DNA from: Acidobacterium sp.
GTDB taxonomy: Bacteria; Acidobacteriota; Vicinamibacteria; Vicinamibacterales; UBA2999
Direction: 5' to 3'
DNA length: 64,000 nucleotides
Assembly (NCBI GenBank): GCA_002737365.1
Contig: NSIL01000006.1
Span: forward strand, 1-64,000
In this document: positions 18,968-28,498 of the stretch, piece after piece
Numbering within the stretch: position 1 is the first letter of the stretch
How the letters are laid out: every line of letters starts with the position of its first letter
The notes under the pieces: generated by a model
Database searches by the model: none
The model's input: only the letters and a program-made list of their open reading frames with translations
What the model was told of the DNA's origin: nothing
Program-made: the position numbers and the translations under genes

Positions 18968-21019
18968 GTGACGCACGCGACCCGCCCCGGCAGGCTGACA
19001 CTGGCCCTGTGCCTTGCGCTTCTGACCCTGGTCGCCGTCGATCACCCTCGGGCCCAACCTGAAGTGCCGCTCGAGCGCCTTCGGAATGACGGCGTCACCG
19101 CAACCCGGTCAGCCAGGAACATCAACTACTACATCGACGTGGCCCTCGATCCGGCAGCGCGCCTGCTGACCGGCAGTGAGACCATCACGTGGCGCAACAC
19201 CGGTGTAGTGGCGGCCTATTCGATCCGGCTGCACCTGTACTGGAACGCGTTCAGCACCACTGACTCCACCTGGCTGAAGCAACGCGCGTTGTCGGGCGAT
19301 ACGCCCTTCCAACAACGTCCCGAGAGCGACTTCGGATTCATGGAGGTCACCGGACTGGAAGTTGTGGCGGCGGATGGCACGGTGGTCGAGAACCTGATGC
19401 CGGCGTTGCGCTACATCTCGCCCAGCGACCGCAATCCCAGCGACCGATCGCTGGCCGCCGCGCAGATGACCAAGGCCGTGGAGCCAGACGAGACGCTGCA
19501 CCTGCGCGTCCGCTGGCGCGGGCGGTTTCCGCGCAACTTCGATCGTACCGGTGCGATCAACGACTACTTCGTTGCCGCGCAATGGTTCCCCAAACTCGGC
19601 ATGTTCGAGCCAGGGGGCTGGATGGCGCATCAATCGTTCGCCAACGCCGGCGGCTATAGCGACTTCGGTCGTTACGACGTGCGGATCACCGTGCCAGCGG
19701 ATTGGACCGTCGGCGCGACCGGCGCCGAGGAGGCGCGCACCGCGGCGGGAGCCAACATCGTCCATCGCTACGTGCAGGATGACGTCAACGACTTCGCCTG
19801 GACCACCAGTCCGGCGTTCGTGGAGCGACAGCAGCGCTTTGAACACCCCGGCATCCCGGGCGTCGAGATGCGCCTGCTGCTGCAACCGGAGCACGCACAG
19901 CAGGCCGACCGGCACTTTGCCGCTACCGCTACTGCCCTGCGTTACTACGGCGAGTGGTTCGGACGTTATCCTTACCAGCAGATCACCATCGTCGATCCGC
20001 CGTTTCAGAGCACCTCGGCTGGTGGAAGCTACCCGACGTTCTTCGTCGCCGGCACGCACTGGCTAGCGCCGGGGGGCAGCAACCAACCCGAGGCCGCGGC
20101 CATCCAGGGCGCGGGTCGCCAGTTCTGGCAGAGCATCGTCTCCACCAACCAGGTAGATCACGAGTGGCTGTCCCAGGGCTTGAATCAATATGCGCAAGCG
20201 CGCGTGCAGTCGGTGGCGTTTGAATCAAACCTGCTGGTCGAGCGCTTCTTTGGTGGGTTGATACCATGGCAGGTCGGTGAGATGGCACTGATGCGTGCGA
20301 CCGATCTCAACGGCATGGACCGTTATCGCCGTGACGGCGATCGCGACGCGCTGGCGACGCCGACGCAGTTGATGTGGCCGGGCGCCGACGAGACGCTGTC
20401 CGCCAACAAGTCTGCGCTGATGCTCCACACGCTCGAGCGGCGGCTTGGGTGGGAGACCATGCGGCGCGTGATGGCGACGTATTTCGATCGCTGGCGCTTC
20501 CGCCATCCCACGCCGGAGGATTTCATCGCGGTCGCGACGGAGGTATCCGGCAAGGACCTGCAGTGGTTCTTTGATCAGGCGTATCGCAGTTCCATGCGAT
20601 TCGATTATGCGATCGAGCGGCTCGACAGCGAGCTCGTCAGCTCCCGCGGAATGATCGACGGCCCAGCTGGACCAACCTTCAAGGACGTCACCTCCGCCGA
20701 CACCTACCGCACCACGGTTGTGGCACGGCGGCTGGAGGCCGGGCAGTTCCCGGTGGACGTGCTCGTCACGTTCTCGAACGGCGAACAGGTCCGCGAGACG
20801 TGGGACGGCCTGGCGCGCTGGCAAACGTTTACGTTCGATCGACCGGTGCCGGCCGTCTCGGTGAAAGTAGATCCGGAACGGGTGCTGCTGCTCGACACGC
20901 ACTACACCAATAACAGCCGCCTGATGGCGCCCGCCAATGAAGCAGCCGCCACCAAGTGGTCACTGCGATGGATGGTGTGGCTGCAGGACGCGCTGATGAC
21001 GTACGCGTTTTTCGTTTAG
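18968..21019 (+). CDS. Secreted M1-peptidase-like protein without the zinc site
   Basis: A 683-residue exported protein with a signal peptide (about 1-30), an M1-type N-terminal beta domain (INYYIDVALDP... and WFPKLGMFEPGGW), a thermolysin-like catalytic-domain fold and a C-terminal region of beta strands. The match to M1 aminopeptidases is clear at AGGSYPTFFVAGTHW and at QFW-x9-DHEWLSQGLNQYA. Where active relatives have HExxH, this protein has QGAGR (about residues 380-384), and the third ligand Glu of WLxEG is Gln (about residue 403). The GxMEN-type glutamate is also missing. It is therefore probably a catalytically dead paralogue with a binding or scaffold role, which is inference. Confidence 0.8.
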   Translation: MTHATRPGRLTLALCLALLTLVAVDHPRAQPEVPLERLRNDGVTATRSARNINYYIDVALDPAARLLTGSETITWRNTGVVAAYSIRLHLYWNAFSTTDSTWLKQRALSGDTPFQQRPESDFGFMEVTGLEVVAADGTVVENLMPALRYISPSDRNPSDRSLAAAQMTKAVEPDETLHLRVRWRGRFPRNFDRTGAINDYFVAAQWFPKLGMFEPGGWMAHQSFANAGGYSDFGRYDVRITVPADWTVGATGAEEARTAAGANIVHRYVQDDVNDFAWTTSPAFVERQQRFEHPGIPGVEMRLLLQPEHAQQADRHFAATATALRYYGEWFGRYPYQQITIVDPPFQSTSAGGSYPTFFVAGTHWLAPGGSNQPEAAAIQGAGRQFWQSIVSTNQVDHEWLSQGLNQYAQARVQSVAFESNLLVERFFGGLIPWQVGEMALMRATDLNGMDRYRRDGDRDALATPTQLMWPGADETLSANKSALMLHTLERRLGWETMRRVMATYFDRWRFRHPTPEDFIAVATEVSGKDLQWFFDQAYRSSMRFDYAIERLDSELVSSRGMIDGPAGPTFKDVTSADTYRTTVVARRLEAGQFPVDVLVTFSNGEQVRETWDGLARWQTFTFDRPVPAVSVKVDPERVLLLDTHYTNNSRLMAPANEAAATKWSLRWMVWLQDALMTYAFFV

Positions 21020-22053
21020 ACCAGCAACTTCTGGATGGCGCCGGACCAAGTCATCCCGACGGTCAGGGTGTGGCCCGCTTCTCCCAGTCGGATCGCCAGG
21101 TTTCTGTCGTCGATCACGCGGCGCATCGCCAGGGAGAGTGCTTCAGGGGTCGGGGCCGTGACGTAGCCGTTCTCGCCATCGCGGACGAGCTCGGCGGGGC
21201 CGCCGCTGTCGGTGCAGGTGATCACCGGCTTGCCGCACATGAAGGCTTCGACGGTGACGAAGCCGTAGTCTTCGTTGAACGGCGGAAAGATCACCGCCCG
21301 GCAGCACGCCAGGTGCTCGATCAGGCCCGCCTCGTCGATGCGGCCGACGAACGTCACCCGGTGGTCGATCTCAAGCTGCCTGCTCAGGCGCTTCAACGAA
21401 TCGAGTTCGGCGCCCTCGCCGGCGATCACGCACTTGATGCCGGCGGCCCGCGGCTCGGCCAGCGCGCGCAGCACCAGGTCGAACCGCTTCAACGGCGACA
21501 GGCGCGACACGCCGAACAGGTAATCGCCATAACGATCGTTGCGGTACTCCCGCTGCGGAGGCGGCGGATACAGCACGTCGGACTGAATGCCACCGAAGCG
21601 CCGCAGCCGCGTCTGCACCGTGCCCGAGATCACAAAGCGGCGCTGCATCTTGCCCAGCAGGTGGTTGTCGACGCGATGAATGATCGCGCGGCGCGTCCGC
21701 TCCTTGAGCTTGCCCTTCCACGACAGGTGCGAGCTGAACTGATCCCACAGGTCGTAGTACTCGCGCATCCGGTGATTCAGCCACAGCACATGGTGCGGAT
21801 GCCGCACGGCGTAGCCGGGAAACCGCAGGCTGATTACCTGATCGACCTTCTGCTCCTCGTGCGCCAGCTGGACGTCAGTGCACCACGCCGCAAGATACGC
21901 ACTCGCCTGCCGGCCGAACCGGTTCTGCGGCGTGACGACCAACCCGGCCTGATGTCCCTCTTCCTTGAGCGCTCGCACCAGCTCGCGCGCCATCACCAGG
22001 TGACCGCCCTCGGCAAACGGCGGACTCGACGTCACAACGGCGATGGTCGCCAC
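21016..22053 (-). CDS. Glycosyltransferase family 4
   Basis: A 345-residue GT-B enzyme. The N-terminal Rossmann half begins IAVVTSSPPFAEGGHLVMAREL with the Gly-rich acceptor loop. The C-terminal half has YLFGVSRLSPLKRFDLVLRA and the GT4 donor motif NEDYGFVTVEAF, a conserved E-x7-E, followed by GKPVITCTDSGGP. It should transfer a sugar from a nucleotide donor in the cytoplasm. It starts with a GTG that overlaps the upstream stop (TAGTG) and is last in a five-gene minus-strand operon. Its 3' end overlaps the convergent M1-like gene by 4 nt. Confidence 0.88.
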   Translation of the reverse strand: MATIAVVTSSPPFAEGGHLVMARELVRALKEEGHQAGLVVTPQNRFGRQASAYLAAWCTDVQLAHEEQKVDQVISLRFPGYAVRHPHHVLWLNHRMREYYDLWDQFSSHLSWKGKLKERTRRAIIHRVDNHLLGKMQRRFVISGTVQTRLRRFGGIQSDVLYPPPPQREYRNDRYGDYLFGVSRLSPLKRFDLVLRALAEPRAAGIKCVIAGEGAELDSLKRLSRQLEIDHRVTFVGRIDEAGLIEHLACCRAVIFPPFNEDYGFVTVEAFMCGKPVITCTDSGGPAELVRDGENGYVTAPTPEALSLAMRRVIDDRNLAIRLGEAGHTLTVGMTWSGAIQKLLV

Positions 22054-23984
22054 TACTGCGACGCTCCGTAGGTGGGAATCAGCCGCACCATCACACCGAG
22101 GAAGCGACTATCAGGCGAACCCGATTCGAACATCGGTACGAAACCGGAAGACGAGGCAATCGACAGGCTGTAGACGTAGTTGGTCGGGTAGTCAGGGTGG
22201 TACTTGTACGGCACGCCGCGTGGCATCTCCACGTCGAAGCTCTGCTGCGAGCTGGCAGCCATCTCGACGACCCGCGGGCCAGTGCCGGCGTTGATGGTGA
22301 CGCGATTCGGCCGTGCTCCGGTTTCGAGAATCACCGTCAGCTTCTCAAGCCGCAACGAGCGTGCTTCCTCGACACCGGCCGCCTTTGTCTCTGGCGAAAT
22401 CGGCGCGCGCAATAGCAGGTCGGCGGTTGACTCCCCCTTCACCCAGAACGCATCGCCCTCGCGGTTGTAGATGTTGTCGTCGATGAAATACGCAAAGATC
22501 GGCGGCGTGCCCCCCAGCGGTTGCCGCGTCCGATCCGGCTGCAGATTGATCGGCAGGTCGTTGACCATCGTCAACTCGATCGGCAACCGGCGGAAGATGC
22601 CAAACTTACTGTGCTCGGAGGGATGGGTCGAGGCGTAGAACGGGTTGGCGACAATCCGCATTACGAACAGGCCACTGATCGCCAGCGTCAACAACCCACC
22701 CACGGCCGTCTGCAGCGGCGGCACCAGGAACAGGAACACACCGTACGTGCCGAGGAAGTAACGATTGCCGACCGGTCCACCGCCGCCGGACCACGTGAAC
22801 GGCATGTACAACAGCAGGGCGACCGCCGTGCCCACACCCGCGCCAAGTGTCAGCCATTGCCACATCGCGCGATCGCGCGTGGCGGCCAGGAACAGGATGA
22901 TGGCCATCAGGCCCGGGAACAGGTAAATCGCGAAGCCCGTGTGCCGGCCAACGACGAAGTACGCCAGGTTGCGACGGAACACTTCAAGCAGCGTGTCGCG
23001 CGTAAATAGCACGTCGAACGAGCCGCCGCCGACGCGCGCGAGGCCCACCGAATCAAACGTCTTGGCGTCATCTTGAAACGGGAAGCCACCCTTGAAGTCC
23101 GCGCCGCCGCCGCTGTAGAACGTCTTCCGCTCGCCGCCCTGATAGTTCCACTCGCCAGAGACTGCTGTATTGAGCGCGAACAACGCAACCACCACGAGAC
23201 CGAAGGTTGCACCGATCTTGACCGCGCGATGCCACTGGCTGCGCAGCAGCGGCGATACCAGCAACGGCGCGATCAGCAGGATGTTGGTGGGCTTGGCAAA
23301 CGCGCCGATCCCGAGCAGCACCGCCGCAACGAGGTCAGAGCGCGGACCGAGGAGCCAGCGGGTCCGCCATGTTGCCAGTTGAAGCTCTGAGATCAGCGGG
23401 GCCACTTCCTTGTAACACCAGAAGTAGTACCCCATCAGCACGATGGCAAAGATGAAGAAGTCTGGCGCGATCTGCACCACGTAGACCGGCACGATCGAGA
23501 TGAACAAGAACGCGAACGCGAACACCAGCGCGCTCACCGGATGACTGCGCGCGCACAAGAACGAATAGGCGCACAGGAAGCACAGCGTCATCAGGATCGC
23601 GTGCAGCACCAGGAAACCGTTCGTGCCGAACAGCCAGATGAAGGGCGCCGCCGCCAGTGGATAGATGTAGGCCTTCGCGTAGAACAGCCGGCCATCGCTG
23701 CCCCGCTTGAGGAACAGTCCCTCGGGACCGGACGCGTATTCCTTCCAGACCCGCGCCAGGTCGTCACGTTGAAACTCGAAGTCGAGATCGGTGGCCAGAC
23801 TATGGCCCAGCGTGTAGTACGTGGCGGCATCGCCGAAGAAGCCGGCGTTCGAGACCTTCACGAAGTCCACCGTAAGTGCCCACGTCAGCAGCGCGACACC
23901 GATGGCAGCCGTGGTGCTGGCACCCAGCCGCCAGGCCAGGCTCCGGCGCTGCAAACGAGTGGCGACGTTGTGGTCGAGTGTCAT
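22053..23984 (-). CDS. GT-C-like polytopic membrane protein
   Basis: A 643-residue membrane protein. The first helix is followed by a periplasmic loop with FFGDAATYY, the acidic motif typical of GT-C transferases that use lipid-phosphate sugars. About ten further hydrophobic helices are visible up to about residue 440. A C-terminal periplasmic domain of about 200 residues follows. No closer family is recognised. It overlaps the upstream GT4 gene by 4 nt (ATGA) and is co-transcribed with it. It probably adds a sugar to a lipid or surface acceptor on the periplasmic side. Confidence 0.65.
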   Translation of the reverse strand: MTLDHNVATRLQRRSLAWRLGASTTAAIGVALLTWALTVDFVKVSNAGFFGDAATYYTLGHSLATDLDFEFQRDDLARVWKEYASGPEGLFLKRGSDGRLFYAKAYIYPLAAAPFIWLFGTNGFLVLHAILMTLCFLCAYSFLCARSHPVSALVFAFAFLFISIVPVYVVQIAPDFFIFAIVLMGYYFWCYKEVAPLISELQLATWRTRWLLGPRSDLVAAVLLGIGAFAKPTNILLIAPLLVSPLLRSQWHRAVKIGATFGLVVVALFALNTAVSGEWNYQGGERKTFYSGGGADFKGGFPFQDDAKTFDSVGLARVGGGSFDVLFTRDTLLEVFRRNLAYFVVGRHTGFAIYLFPGLMAIILFLAATRDRAMWQWLTLGAGVGTAVALLLYMPFTWSGGGGPVGNRYFLGTYGVFLFLVPPLQTAVGGLLTLAISGLFVMRIVANPFYASTHPSEHSKFGIFRRLPIELTMVNDLPINLQPDRTRQPLGGTPPIFAYFIDDNIYNREGDAFWVKGESTADLLLRAPISPETKAAGVEEARSLRLEKLTVILETGARPNRVTINAGTGPRVVEMAASSQQSFDVEMPRGVPYKYHPDYPTNYVYSLSIASSSGFVPMFESGSPDSRFLGVMVRLIPTYGASQ

Positions 23985-25204
23985 CTCTCAGTCGTCAGGA
24001 AGCTCAAGTCTGCCTGCAGAATACCCGCTCGGCCCGTGGCGCGCGAGGTTTCATGCAGAATCAGGTAGAGGCGCTCCATCTTTCGGACGAACGCCGCAAT
24101 GTCGTAGCGCGCGCCGGTTTTGCGCGCCCCGGCGGCGAGGGCCATGCCGAGCTCCGGGTGCTCCACCACCCGGCAGATCGCCTCGACCAGGCGGTCCGCA
24201 TTGGCCTTCGGCACCACCAGGGCGTCGCGGCCGTCGGTCAGCACATCCAGCAAGCCGTCGGCATCGGTCGCGACAATAGGCTTCCCCATCGCCAACGCCT
24301 CGAACATGGTGAGCGGCGTGCCCTCCCACAGCGACGGAAACACGACGATGTCGAGGGCCGAGAGCGCGGCGGCGACGTCGCGCGTAAAGCCAGAGAACAC
24401 GAGCTGGTCGCCCAAGCCCAGTGCCGTCGCCTGTGCTTCCAGTTCCGGCTGCAACTCCCCTTCGCCGACGATGAAGACGCGCGCGTTGGGATGACGGGCC
24501 AGCACCTTCGGAGCGGCGGCGATCAGATACTGATTGCCCTTCGAGGGCATCAATCGCGTGATGGTTCCAACTGCGATGGTCCCCGGCGCGATGCCGAGCG
24601 CCTGCCGGGCCGCGGCGACCTCGGCAGCACTGCGGCTCCGCGCAAACTCGTCGAGCGGCGCGCCCAGGTAGACAACCTTCGTGCGCTCGGCTGGCATCAG
24701 CCGCGCGCGCGTCGTGAACTCGCCAGTCGATGCGGACACCGCGATCGCAAGGTCGGTGTGCGGCGCCAGGAACTTGTCGGCGACCTTCTGGAACCACGGC
24801 GTGTCGGTGTGGTTCGCATGCTCGTGCAAGATCGCGGGAATCCCCATGCGCCAGGCACACAGCCGCCCGAAAGTCGTCGCGCCATAGCCGTGCAGGTGCA
24901 CAAGGTCGGCCTGCTTCTCGCGCAACACCTGCAATAGCGCCGTGAACGTCGCCGGATCGAACTTATGCCGCGCCAGGTAGGTGACGTCGATGCCAAACTC
25001 TTCGAGCGTGTCGGCCGACAGGTCCTTCTTGCGCAGGCTGACGAGCGAGACGTTGAAGCGCGACTGATCGAAGCGCGGGATCATCCACGCGAACAGCCGC
25101 TTCACGCCGTGCATGCGCGAACCTTCCCAGCCCAGGTGGTCGCAGACGTGGACGATGTTCAAGCGGCGGGTTCCGGGATCCGGGGTCCGGGGTCGGGGGG
25201 TCAT
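23981..25204 (-). CDS. Glycosyltransferase family 4
   Basis: A GT-B enzyme of 407 residues. After an odd Pro/Arg-rich start encoded by a G-rich repeat, the family sequence begins LNIVHVCDHLGWEGSRMHGV. The C-terminal half contains VGTITRLMPSKGNQYLI and the donor motif LWEGTPLTMFEAL (E-x7-E), then GKPIVATDADGL. The true start may be an internal codon near LNIVHV, since the first 14 residues look like repeat-derived sequence. It is coupled to its neighbours by ATGA overlaps. The sugar and acceptor are unknown. Confidence 0.85.
   Translation of the reverse strand: MTPRPRTPDPGTRRLNIVHVCDHLGWEGSRMHGVKRLFAWMIPRFDQSRFNVSLVSLRKKDLSADTLEEFGIDVTYLARHKFDPATFTALLQVLREKQADLVHLHGYGATTFGRLCAWRMGIPAILHEHANHTDTPWFQKVADKFLAPHTDLAIAVSASTGEFTTRARLMPAERTKVVYLGAPLDEFARSRSAAEVAAARQALGIAPGTIAVGTITRLMPSKGNQYLIAAAPKVLARHPNARVFIVGEGELQPELEAQATALGLGDQLVFSGFTRDVAAALSALDIVVFPSLWEGTPLTMFEALAMGKPIVATDADGLLDVLTDGRDALVVPKANADRLVEAICRVVEHPELGMALAAGARKTGARYDIAAFVRKMERLYLILHETSRATGRAGILQADLSFLTTER
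25168..25200. repeat. G-rich GGGATCC/GGGGTCC repeat at a gene start
   Basis: Successive CCGGGATCC, CCGGGGTCC and GGGGTC units lie between the epimerase stop and the GT4 coding body. A related stretch ends the acyltransferase gene at 49979-50006. Confidence 0.45.
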
Positions 25205-26193
25205 AGCAATCCCTCACTGCGATACCAGGCCGCAGTGCGATGAATGCCTTCCTCTAAACCCACCTTCGGCGCGAAACCCAGTTCGGTCTTCGCGCGCGTC
25301 GTGTCGAAGGCGCGGCTCTTCGTATAGAAGTCCACGCGCCGGCGGAAGATCGGCGGCTCAATGCGCAGCGGCACGCAGACCATCTCGCACAGCAGACCCG
25401 CGGTCCAGAACGGCCACACCGGCCAGTGCCGCTTCGGCGGCACCACGTTGAGGTCGTTCGCCACCATCCCGACCAACGCCTCGAGTGTGGTGTAGCGCGG
25501 TCCCGCGAGAATGTAAGTGCGGCCGGCGGCGCCGGGCACGGTGCCACACAAGCGAAAGCCTTCAACCAGGTCCTCAACGAACGTCAGGTGATAAAACACC
25601 TGGCCGTCGCCGATCATCGGGAAGTTCCCACGGGCCAGGCCGCGAAACATCTTCAGCAAGCGTAGGTCGCCAGGCCCGTAGATACCGATCGGCCGCGCGA
25701 CCACGACATCAAAGCCGGTCGTACGGCCGTACTCGTGCGCCAGCTTCTCGGCTTCGAGCTTGCTGTTCTGGTAGACATCGCCGGGATTGAACGGCGCGTC
25801 TTCGTTGGCCGGCGGATTCTCGATGTGGCCGTGTACTCCGCCGGTACTGCAATGCACCACGCGGCGAGCACCAGCCGTGCGCGCGGCCTCGAGCACGTTG
25901 CGGGTGCCATCGACGTTGATGGCTCGATACGCAGCATCAGGCTGACCCGCTTCGCGGTAGGTCGCGGCAATGTGGTACACGACCTCCACGCCTTCCGAGG
26001 CGCGGCGCATCGAGGCGGCGTTGGTCAGGTCGCCTTCGGCGGCCTGCACGCCAGCAGCCGCTAGCGGCGAGCGAGCGAACCGGGCGCGGCTCTTCGGCCG
26101 CACCAGCGCGCGCACGTCATCGCCGCGCGCCGCAAGCAACTTCGCCAGGTGGCCACCGGTGAACCCGGTTGCCCCGGTGACCAGCACCTTCAC
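25201..26193 (-). CDS. NAD-dependent epimerase/dehydratase
   Basis: A 330-residue extended SDR. The cofactor loop is GATGFTGG at residues 7-14. The catalytic positions read CSTGGVHG and YQNSKLEAE, so the Tyr-x3-Lys pair is kept (Y..SK). RPIGIYGPGD matches the hopanoid-associated sugar epimerase and related dihydroflavonol-reductase-like branches. The substrate is uncertain: either a sugar nucleotide or a lipid-linked sugar. It sits second in the GT operon between two GT4 genes, with 4-nt overlaps on both sides, which favours a glycan role. Confidence 0.82.
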   Translation of the reverse strand: MKVLVTGATGFTGGHLAKLLAARGDDVRALVRPKSRARFARSPLAAAGVQAAEGDLTNAASMRRASEGVEVVYHIAATYREAGQPDAAYRAINVDGTRNVLEAARTAGARRVVHCSTGGVHGHIENPPANEDAPFNPGDVYQNSKLEAEKLAHEYGRTTGFDVVVARPIGIYGPGDLRLLKMFRGLARGNFPMIGDGQVFYHLTFVEDLVEGFRLCGTVPGAAGRTYILAGPRYTTLEALVGMVANDLNVVPPKRHWPVWPFWTAGLLCEMVCVPLRIEPPIFRRRVDFYTKSRAFDTTRAKTELGFAPKVGLEEGIHRTAAWYRSEGLL

Positions 26194-27410
26194 CGGCGCG
26201 CCAGCTCCGATGACGATGACAAATCTAAAGGTTTGTCGCCACGATTGTTCAGACGCTCGTAGGCTTGCGCGGTGCGGCGCACGTACGACTCGCGGCTGTA
26301 CTTATCCTGCGCGACGAGCCGCGCAGCTGCTGACAGTCGCTCCCGCTGCTCGGGCTGTTCGATCAACTCGAGCACGGCCGCGGCGAACGGCTCGGCTTCC
26401 GGCGCGACGAGTTTCGCAATCTCCGGTGTCAGCACCTGCGTATGCGTCAACAGGTTAGTGGCCACGATGGGCTTGCCCGATCGCAGGTACGAATAGATCT
26501 TGAGCGGCGTGTTGGTGCCACGAATCCGCGGCGACACCAGTAGATCGGCAGCCTGGACAAATCCGGGGATCTCACGCGCGGGCTGTTGACCAGTAAAGAT
26601 CATCACGCCCGATGCGCCACGTGCCACCGCATGCGCCTTCGCCGCTTCCACCTGCGCCGGTTCTCCACCGACGACCAAGACCCTGGCGTCGGGCCGCCGC
26701 TCGGCGATGATCGCGGCCGCATCGATCAGCATGTCGACACCCTGGTACGCCTCGAACGTTCCCGTGTAAAGCGCGACCGGCGTGGCCGGAGCAATGCTCC
26801 AGAACTCCCTCACTTCAGCTGGCGTGCGACTGGGGGCCTCTTCGACATCGCCACCCATCACGTTCTCGATCAGGAGTGATCGGTCGCCGACGCCCATCTC
26901 GGTGACGGTGTCCTGCAGTTCCTGGCAGATGGTGATCACCACCTGCGACTTGTGCACCATCTGGCCTTCGGCCCAAGTGAACAGAGCGTGCAGCACGCCC
27001 GACTGGCTGTATTTGAAGTTGCTCAGCTGCTGCGGCAGGCTCGAGTGCATGTCGTACAAATGCGGAATGCCCAGCCACCTGGCCAGCCACACGCCGAGCA
27101 GGCCCATCTCTTCGTGTGAGTGAATGGCGTCGTACCGCTCGGCAATCACCCGTCGCAACACGGTGAACAGCATGAGGGTGTCGAGCAGGGCCTTGGTGGC
27201 CGACGGCCCAATGCGCACCTTACGGACGAACGGCGGACGCCACGATCGAAAAATGCGCAGGTTCGGCAGCTCAACATCCCGGCCAATCGGATACGTCACC
27301 AGATCGACGTGATGGCCGAGCTCGCCCAGGGTCTTGATCCGGTGGTACTCGCTGAACGGGGTCCCGCGTGGCTCGAAAAACGGCTCGGGCGCGAGCATCA
27401 GGATGCGCAC
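26190..27410 (-). CDS. Glycosyltransferase family 4, TNTPLK subtype
   Basis: The 406-residue GT-B protein begins RILMLAPEPFFEPRGTPFSEY, with the glycine-containing acceptor loop. In the C-terminal half the segment RGTNTPLKIYSYLRSGKPIVAT replaces the standard E-x7-E donor motif. This variant occurs as a distinct GT4 subgroup, so activity is likely but donor recognition may differ. The start is a GTG at 27410. A TATAAT only 5 nt upstream implies a leaderless mRNA. It heads the operon GT4-epimerase-GT4-membrane protein-GT4. Confidence 0.83.
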   Translation of the reverse strand: MRILMLAPEPFFEPRGTPFSEYHRIKTLGELGHHVDLVTYPIGRDVELPNLRIFRSWRPPFVRKVRIGPSATKALLDTLMLFTVLRRVIAERYDAIHSHEEMGLLGVWLARWLGIPHLYDMHSSLPQQLSNFKYSQSGVLHALFTWAEGQMVHKSQVVITICQELQDTVTEMGVGDRSLLIENVMGGDVEEAPSRTPAEVREFWSIAPATPVALYTGTFEAYQGVDMLIDAAAIIAERRPDARVLVVGGEPAQVEAAKAHAVARGASGVMIFTGQQPAREIPGFVQAADLLVSPRIRGTNTPLKIYSYLRSGKPIVATNLLTHTQVLTPEIAKLVAPEAEPFAAAVLELIEQPEQRERLSAAARLVAQDKYSRESYVRRTAQAYERLNNRGDKPLDLSSSSELARR

Positions 27411-27415
27411 GAGTC

Positions 27416-27421
27416 ATTATA
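27416..27421 (-). promoter_or_regulatory. -10 box of the GT operon, leaderless type
   Basis: TATAAT lies 5 nt before the GTG at 27410, so the transcript would begin at or beside the start codon. No clear -35. Confidence 0.5.
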
Positions 27422-27447
27422 TCTAACTGAGCCTACGGTAGTTAGGG

Positions 27448-27453
27448 TACAAT
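27448..27453 (+). promoter_or_regulatory. -10 box of the AglD/YbhN-type gene
   Basis: TACAAT lies 23 nt before the ATG at 27477, back to back with the divergent GT-operon promoter. Confidence 0.35.
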
Positions 27454-27476
27454 CACGGTCTCAGACATCAGACCAG

Positions 27477-28418
27477 ATGAACTCCTTGGCGAAAGTTCTC
27501 GTACGCCTGCTTGTGAGCGCAGTGCTCTTGTATTTCGTGCTGCGATCGATCGACCTCGCCGCGCTCTGGCAGCGCGTACAGGGGATGAATCCTGCCTGGA
27601 TCGCGCTGGCGCTGGGGTCATTCGTCTTCATGCAAGCCGTGTCGGTGTGGCGCTGGCATCGGCTGCTGCGCGCGCAGCATATCGACATCACGTCGCGCGC
27701 GCTCACGGAATCGATCTGGGTCAGCCTGTTCTTCAACAACTTTCTCCCGAGCAACATCGGTGGTGATGTGGTCCGCATCGCGGACACCGCCAGCGCGGCT
27801 GGGTCAAAGACCTTAGCCACCACCGTCGTGCTCGTGGACCGCGTGCTGGGTCTCACGGCGCTCATCATCGTGGCTTCCTTCGGTGCGTTCGCGGCGTCGC
27901 TCGTGGGCATTAACGTGCCTGGCGCCAGGTGGCTATGGATCGTGGCCGCCACCGGTGTGGCCCTGGCGATGCCTGTAATCGTGATACCAAAATTGACGAC
28001 GTACTTGTTGCGGCCCTTGCGCCTGCTACGGAAACCGTGGGTGGACGAACGGGTCCAGCGCCTCGAAGACGCCATTATTCGCTTTAGAGAAGCGCCCTCC
28101 GCACTAGTCGGCGCGTTCGCCGGCGCTCTTGTCGTCCAGGTCACCATGGTGGCCTTTTATTTGCTAACTGCCCAAGGGTTGGCGGTTCCGCTGCCAATTC
28201 TGTTGGGCGCCGTGCTCATCCCAGTGAGTCTGGCGGTCCAGATGGCACCACTCTCCATCAACGGTTTCGGCGTTCGTGAAGCGGTATTCGCGTTCTTCTT
28301 TCGTCGGTTCGGGCTCCCGATCGATGCTGCGGTGGCACTCTCCCTCGTGTCAACGGGCTTGGTGATGGGTTTGTCGCTCGCTGGTGGATACATGTTCCTG
28401 CGGAGGCGCTGGGCCTGA
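27477..28418 (+). CDS. AglD/YbhN-family (LPG synthase TM region) membrane protein
   Basis: From the ATG at 27477 the protein is 313 residues, nearly all membrane helices (about eight). The family signature is FFNNFLPSNIGGDVVRIADTA and, later, PLSINGFGVREAVFAFFF. Longer upstream starts run through the divergent gene and are rejected. The family includes the transmembrane half of lysylphosphatidylglycerol synthases and AglD/YbhN proteins linked to lipid or lipid-linked sugar flipping. No lysyl-transfer domain is present. A flippase-type role for lipid intermediates of the adjacent GT operon is likely but unproven. A second copy is at 37939-38880. Confidence 0.75.
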   Translation: MNSLAKVLVRLLVSAVLLYFVLRSIDLAALWQRVQGMNPAWIALALGSFVFMQAVSVWRWHRLLRAQHIDITSRALTESIWVSLFFNNFLPSNIGGDVVRIADTASAAGSKTLATTVVLVDRVLGLTALIIVASFGAFAASLVGINVPGARWLWIVAATGVALAMPVIVIPKLTTYLLRPLRLLRKPWVDERVQRLEDAIIRFREAPSALVGAFAGALVVQVTMVAFYLLTAQGLAVPLPILLGAVLIPVSLAVQMAPLSINGFGVREAVFAFFFRRFGLPIDAAVALSLVSTGLVMGLSLAGGYMFLRRRWA

Positions 28419-28498
28419 CCGGGGCGTGTCAGGAAGTGTCGTGGTGTAAAGGTGCGGGCAATTGCGGCCGATACTCCATCTCTAGAGGGAACCCTGCA

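Noticed and set aside
27120-27476. Longer start for the AglD/YbhN-type protein
   Set aside because: The extension crosses the start and promoter of the divergent GT4 gene and is not membrane-like.
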